A DNA stretch of 7,707 nucleotides from Thermobaculum sp042408415. GTDB lineage: Bacteria; Chloroflexota; Chloroflexia; Thermobaculales; Thermobaculaceae. This document shows, one piece after another, positions 7,048 through 7,707 of the stretch. Location of the stretch: assembly GCA_042408415.1 (NCBI GenBank), contig JBHORE010000062.1:1-7707 (forward strand), in the 5' to 3' direction. Below the pieces are notes generated by a model that was given only the letters and a program-made list of their open reading frames with translations, did no database searches and was not told the origin of the DNA. Each line of letters starts with the position of its first letter. The first letter of the stretch is position 1. Position numbers and translations under genes: made by a program.

Positions 7048-7063
7048 ATCTAGGGGTAAGGGG

Positions 7064-7324
7064 ATGAGCAGTTACGTACTTTTACGTAAGGTAAAACTCC
7101 GTACTGAGCAGATACCGACTTGGATGGGAGGTGGAGATGCAGTTAGTCACCTGGAGATTATTCGATATAAGGGGGATGTAGGTTGTTATCTCTTTTATCT
7201 AAGTAAGGACGGACGCCCGCAAGCAGATATTTACTATGATACTGAAGAAGATGCCATGCTTCAGGCTTGTAGAGAGTTTGGCATTGAGCCCGATGAATGG
7301 GAGATAGTTACGCAAGAAGAATAG
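7064..7324 (+). CDS. Small conserved-looking protein of unknown function
   Basis: An 86-residue acidic protein with no signal peptide, membrane segment or recognised catalytic motif. The pattern suggests a small alpha/beta fold: a strand near 2-10, a possible loop (MGGGD, 21-25), strands around 30-45 (including CYLFYL, 41-46), then DIYYDTEEDAMLQACREFGI (55-74), which reads as a strand followed by an amphipathic helix, and an acidic tail ending in EPDEWE and TQEE. Its two cysteines (41 and 69) are not in a metal-binding arrangement. A longer frame from ATG 6995 overlaps iolG by 53 nt and its added residues would be a shadow of that gene; ATG 7064 is preferred, with a weak ribosome site (TAGGGG, 7051-7056). 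It sits 16 nt after iolG and 22 nt before iolE, so it is co-transcribed with the pathway. A small orphan accessory or a regulator of an iol enzyme is possible; no function is claimed. Confidence 0.7.
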   Translation: MSSYVLLRKVKLRTEQIPTWMGGGDAVSHLEIIRYKGDVGCYLFYLSKDGRPQADIYYDTEEDAMLQACREFGIEPDEWEIVTQEE

Positions 7325-7346
7325 CAAGCTGAGAGGGTTGGTAGAT

Positions 7347-7707
7347 ATGCCTCTTAATGTTAGCGTAGGCACGGCTCCTATAAATTGGAACAACGTTGAC
7401 GTACCAGGCTACAGGCCTCCCACGCCTTATGAACAGATGCTTGACGAGATGGCACAAGCCGGTTACGAAGGTACAGAGATAGGTCGAGACTTCCCTACAG
7501 ATCCCAATAAACTGCTAGAGGACTTAGCCAGAAGGGGACTTAGGCCGGCTTCTCAATATTGTCCTACTAACCTCAGATCCAGGGCCAATCATGCAGCTGA
7601 TATTGAATTGGTTACTCGTACAGCCAAGTTTCTTAGCTCCATTGGAGTTGATGTGGTAGTCGTAGCAGATTCGGGTTCTCCTGAACGTTGGGCCATGGCA
7701 GGACACG
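7347..7707 (+). CDS. iolE: 2-keto-myo-inositol dehydratase (inosose dehydratase), N-terminal part
   Basis: Open from ATG 7347 to the right edge, 120 codons and one base, so the gene is cut. IolE removes water from 2-keto-myo-inositol to give 3D-trihydroxycyclohexane-1,2-dione, the substrate of IolD. The N-terminus matches the family: VGTAPINWNN (7-16), then a helix ending AGYEGTEIG (38-46), the first strands of a xylose-isomerase-like TIM barrel, and FPTDPNKL (49-56). The visible strand VDVVVVADSG (101-110) is the third or fourth barrel strand. The metal and catalytic residues lie further on and are not visible. GAGAGGG (7331-7337) lies 9 nt before the ATG. Other sugar phosphate isomerase/epimerase family members share the fold, but the APINW motif and the operon context favour IolE. 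Confidence 0.85.
   Translation, partial: MPLNVSVGTAPINWNNVDVPGYRPPTPYEQMLDEMAQAGYEGTEIGRDFPTDPNKLLEDLARRGLRPASQYCPTNLRSRANHAADIELVTRTAKFLSSIGVDVVVVADSGSPERWAMAGH

Noticed and set aside
6995..7063. N-terminal extension of the small protein from ATG 6995
   Set aside because: It overlaps the end of iolG in another frame by 53 nt and has no proper ribosome site; the internal ATG 7064 fits the operon spacing.
7524..7706. A minus-strand open frame running to the right edge
   Set aside because: It is antisense to iolE, which has a clear family match and ribosome site on the plus strand.
1..7707. CRISPR arrays, tRNA or rRNA genes, insertion sequences, attachment sites
   Set aside because: Looked for on both strands; no spaced repeats, transposase motifs, terminal inverted repeats or structural RNA signatures were seen.

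Overview
The window is the start and most of a plus-strand myo-inositol catabolic operon, with a divergently transcribed lipoprotein gene at its left edge. From left to right it holds: (1) on the minus strand, the first 64 codons of a Tat-type lipoprotein, probably an ABC-transporter substrate-binding protein, with a very good sigma70-type promoter; (2) a divergent regulatory region of about 270 bp; (3) a two-gene (split) transketolase, N-terminal then C-terminal subunit; (4) a first Gfo/Idh/MocA inositol dehydrogenase (iolG type); (5) iolB, 5-deoxy-glucuronate isomerase; (6) iolD, the ThDP-dependent trihydroxycyclohexane-1,2-dione hydrolase; (7) a second iolG-type dehydrogenase; (8) an 86-residue protein of unknown function; (9) the first 120 codons of iolE, 2-keto-myo-inositol dehydratase, cut by the right edge.

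The plus-strand genes are packed tightly. Junctions are overlaps of 4, 8 and 38 nt or gaps of 4 to 26 nt, and no terminator-like hairpin was seen between them, so they very probably form one transcript. Together they encode myo-inositol -> 2-keto-myo-inositol (IolG) -> 3D-trihydroxycyclohexane-1,2-dione (IolE) -> 5-deoxy-glucuronate (IolD) -> 2-deoxy-5-keto-gluconate, DKG (IolB). The classical next steps (IolC kinase, IolJ aldolase, IolA semialdehyde dehydrogenase) are not in the window; they may lie to the right or elsewhere. What stands out is that the operon opens with a split transketolase. DKG has a terminal ketol group with the stereochemistry that transketolase donors need, so a phosphorylation-independent branch of inositol breakdown is a testable idea. 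It is not shown by the sequence.

Organism: a bacterium with moderate GC, strong purine-rich Shine-Dalgarno sites, several GTG starts, and frequent AGG/AGA (Arg) and ATA (Ile) codons as often seen in thermophiles. The substrate-binding-type lipoprotein has a twin-arginine signal, a lipobox and a Ser/Pro/Ala linker. This pattern fits Chloroflexota or a Thermobaculum-like lineage, but the taxonomic guess is weak and rests on style, not on a marker gene.

The two edge genes (lipoprotein and iolE) are both incomplete. Several starts were moved inward from the longest open frame because a Shine-Dalgarno site or family alignment favours an internal codon; these are noted per gene.
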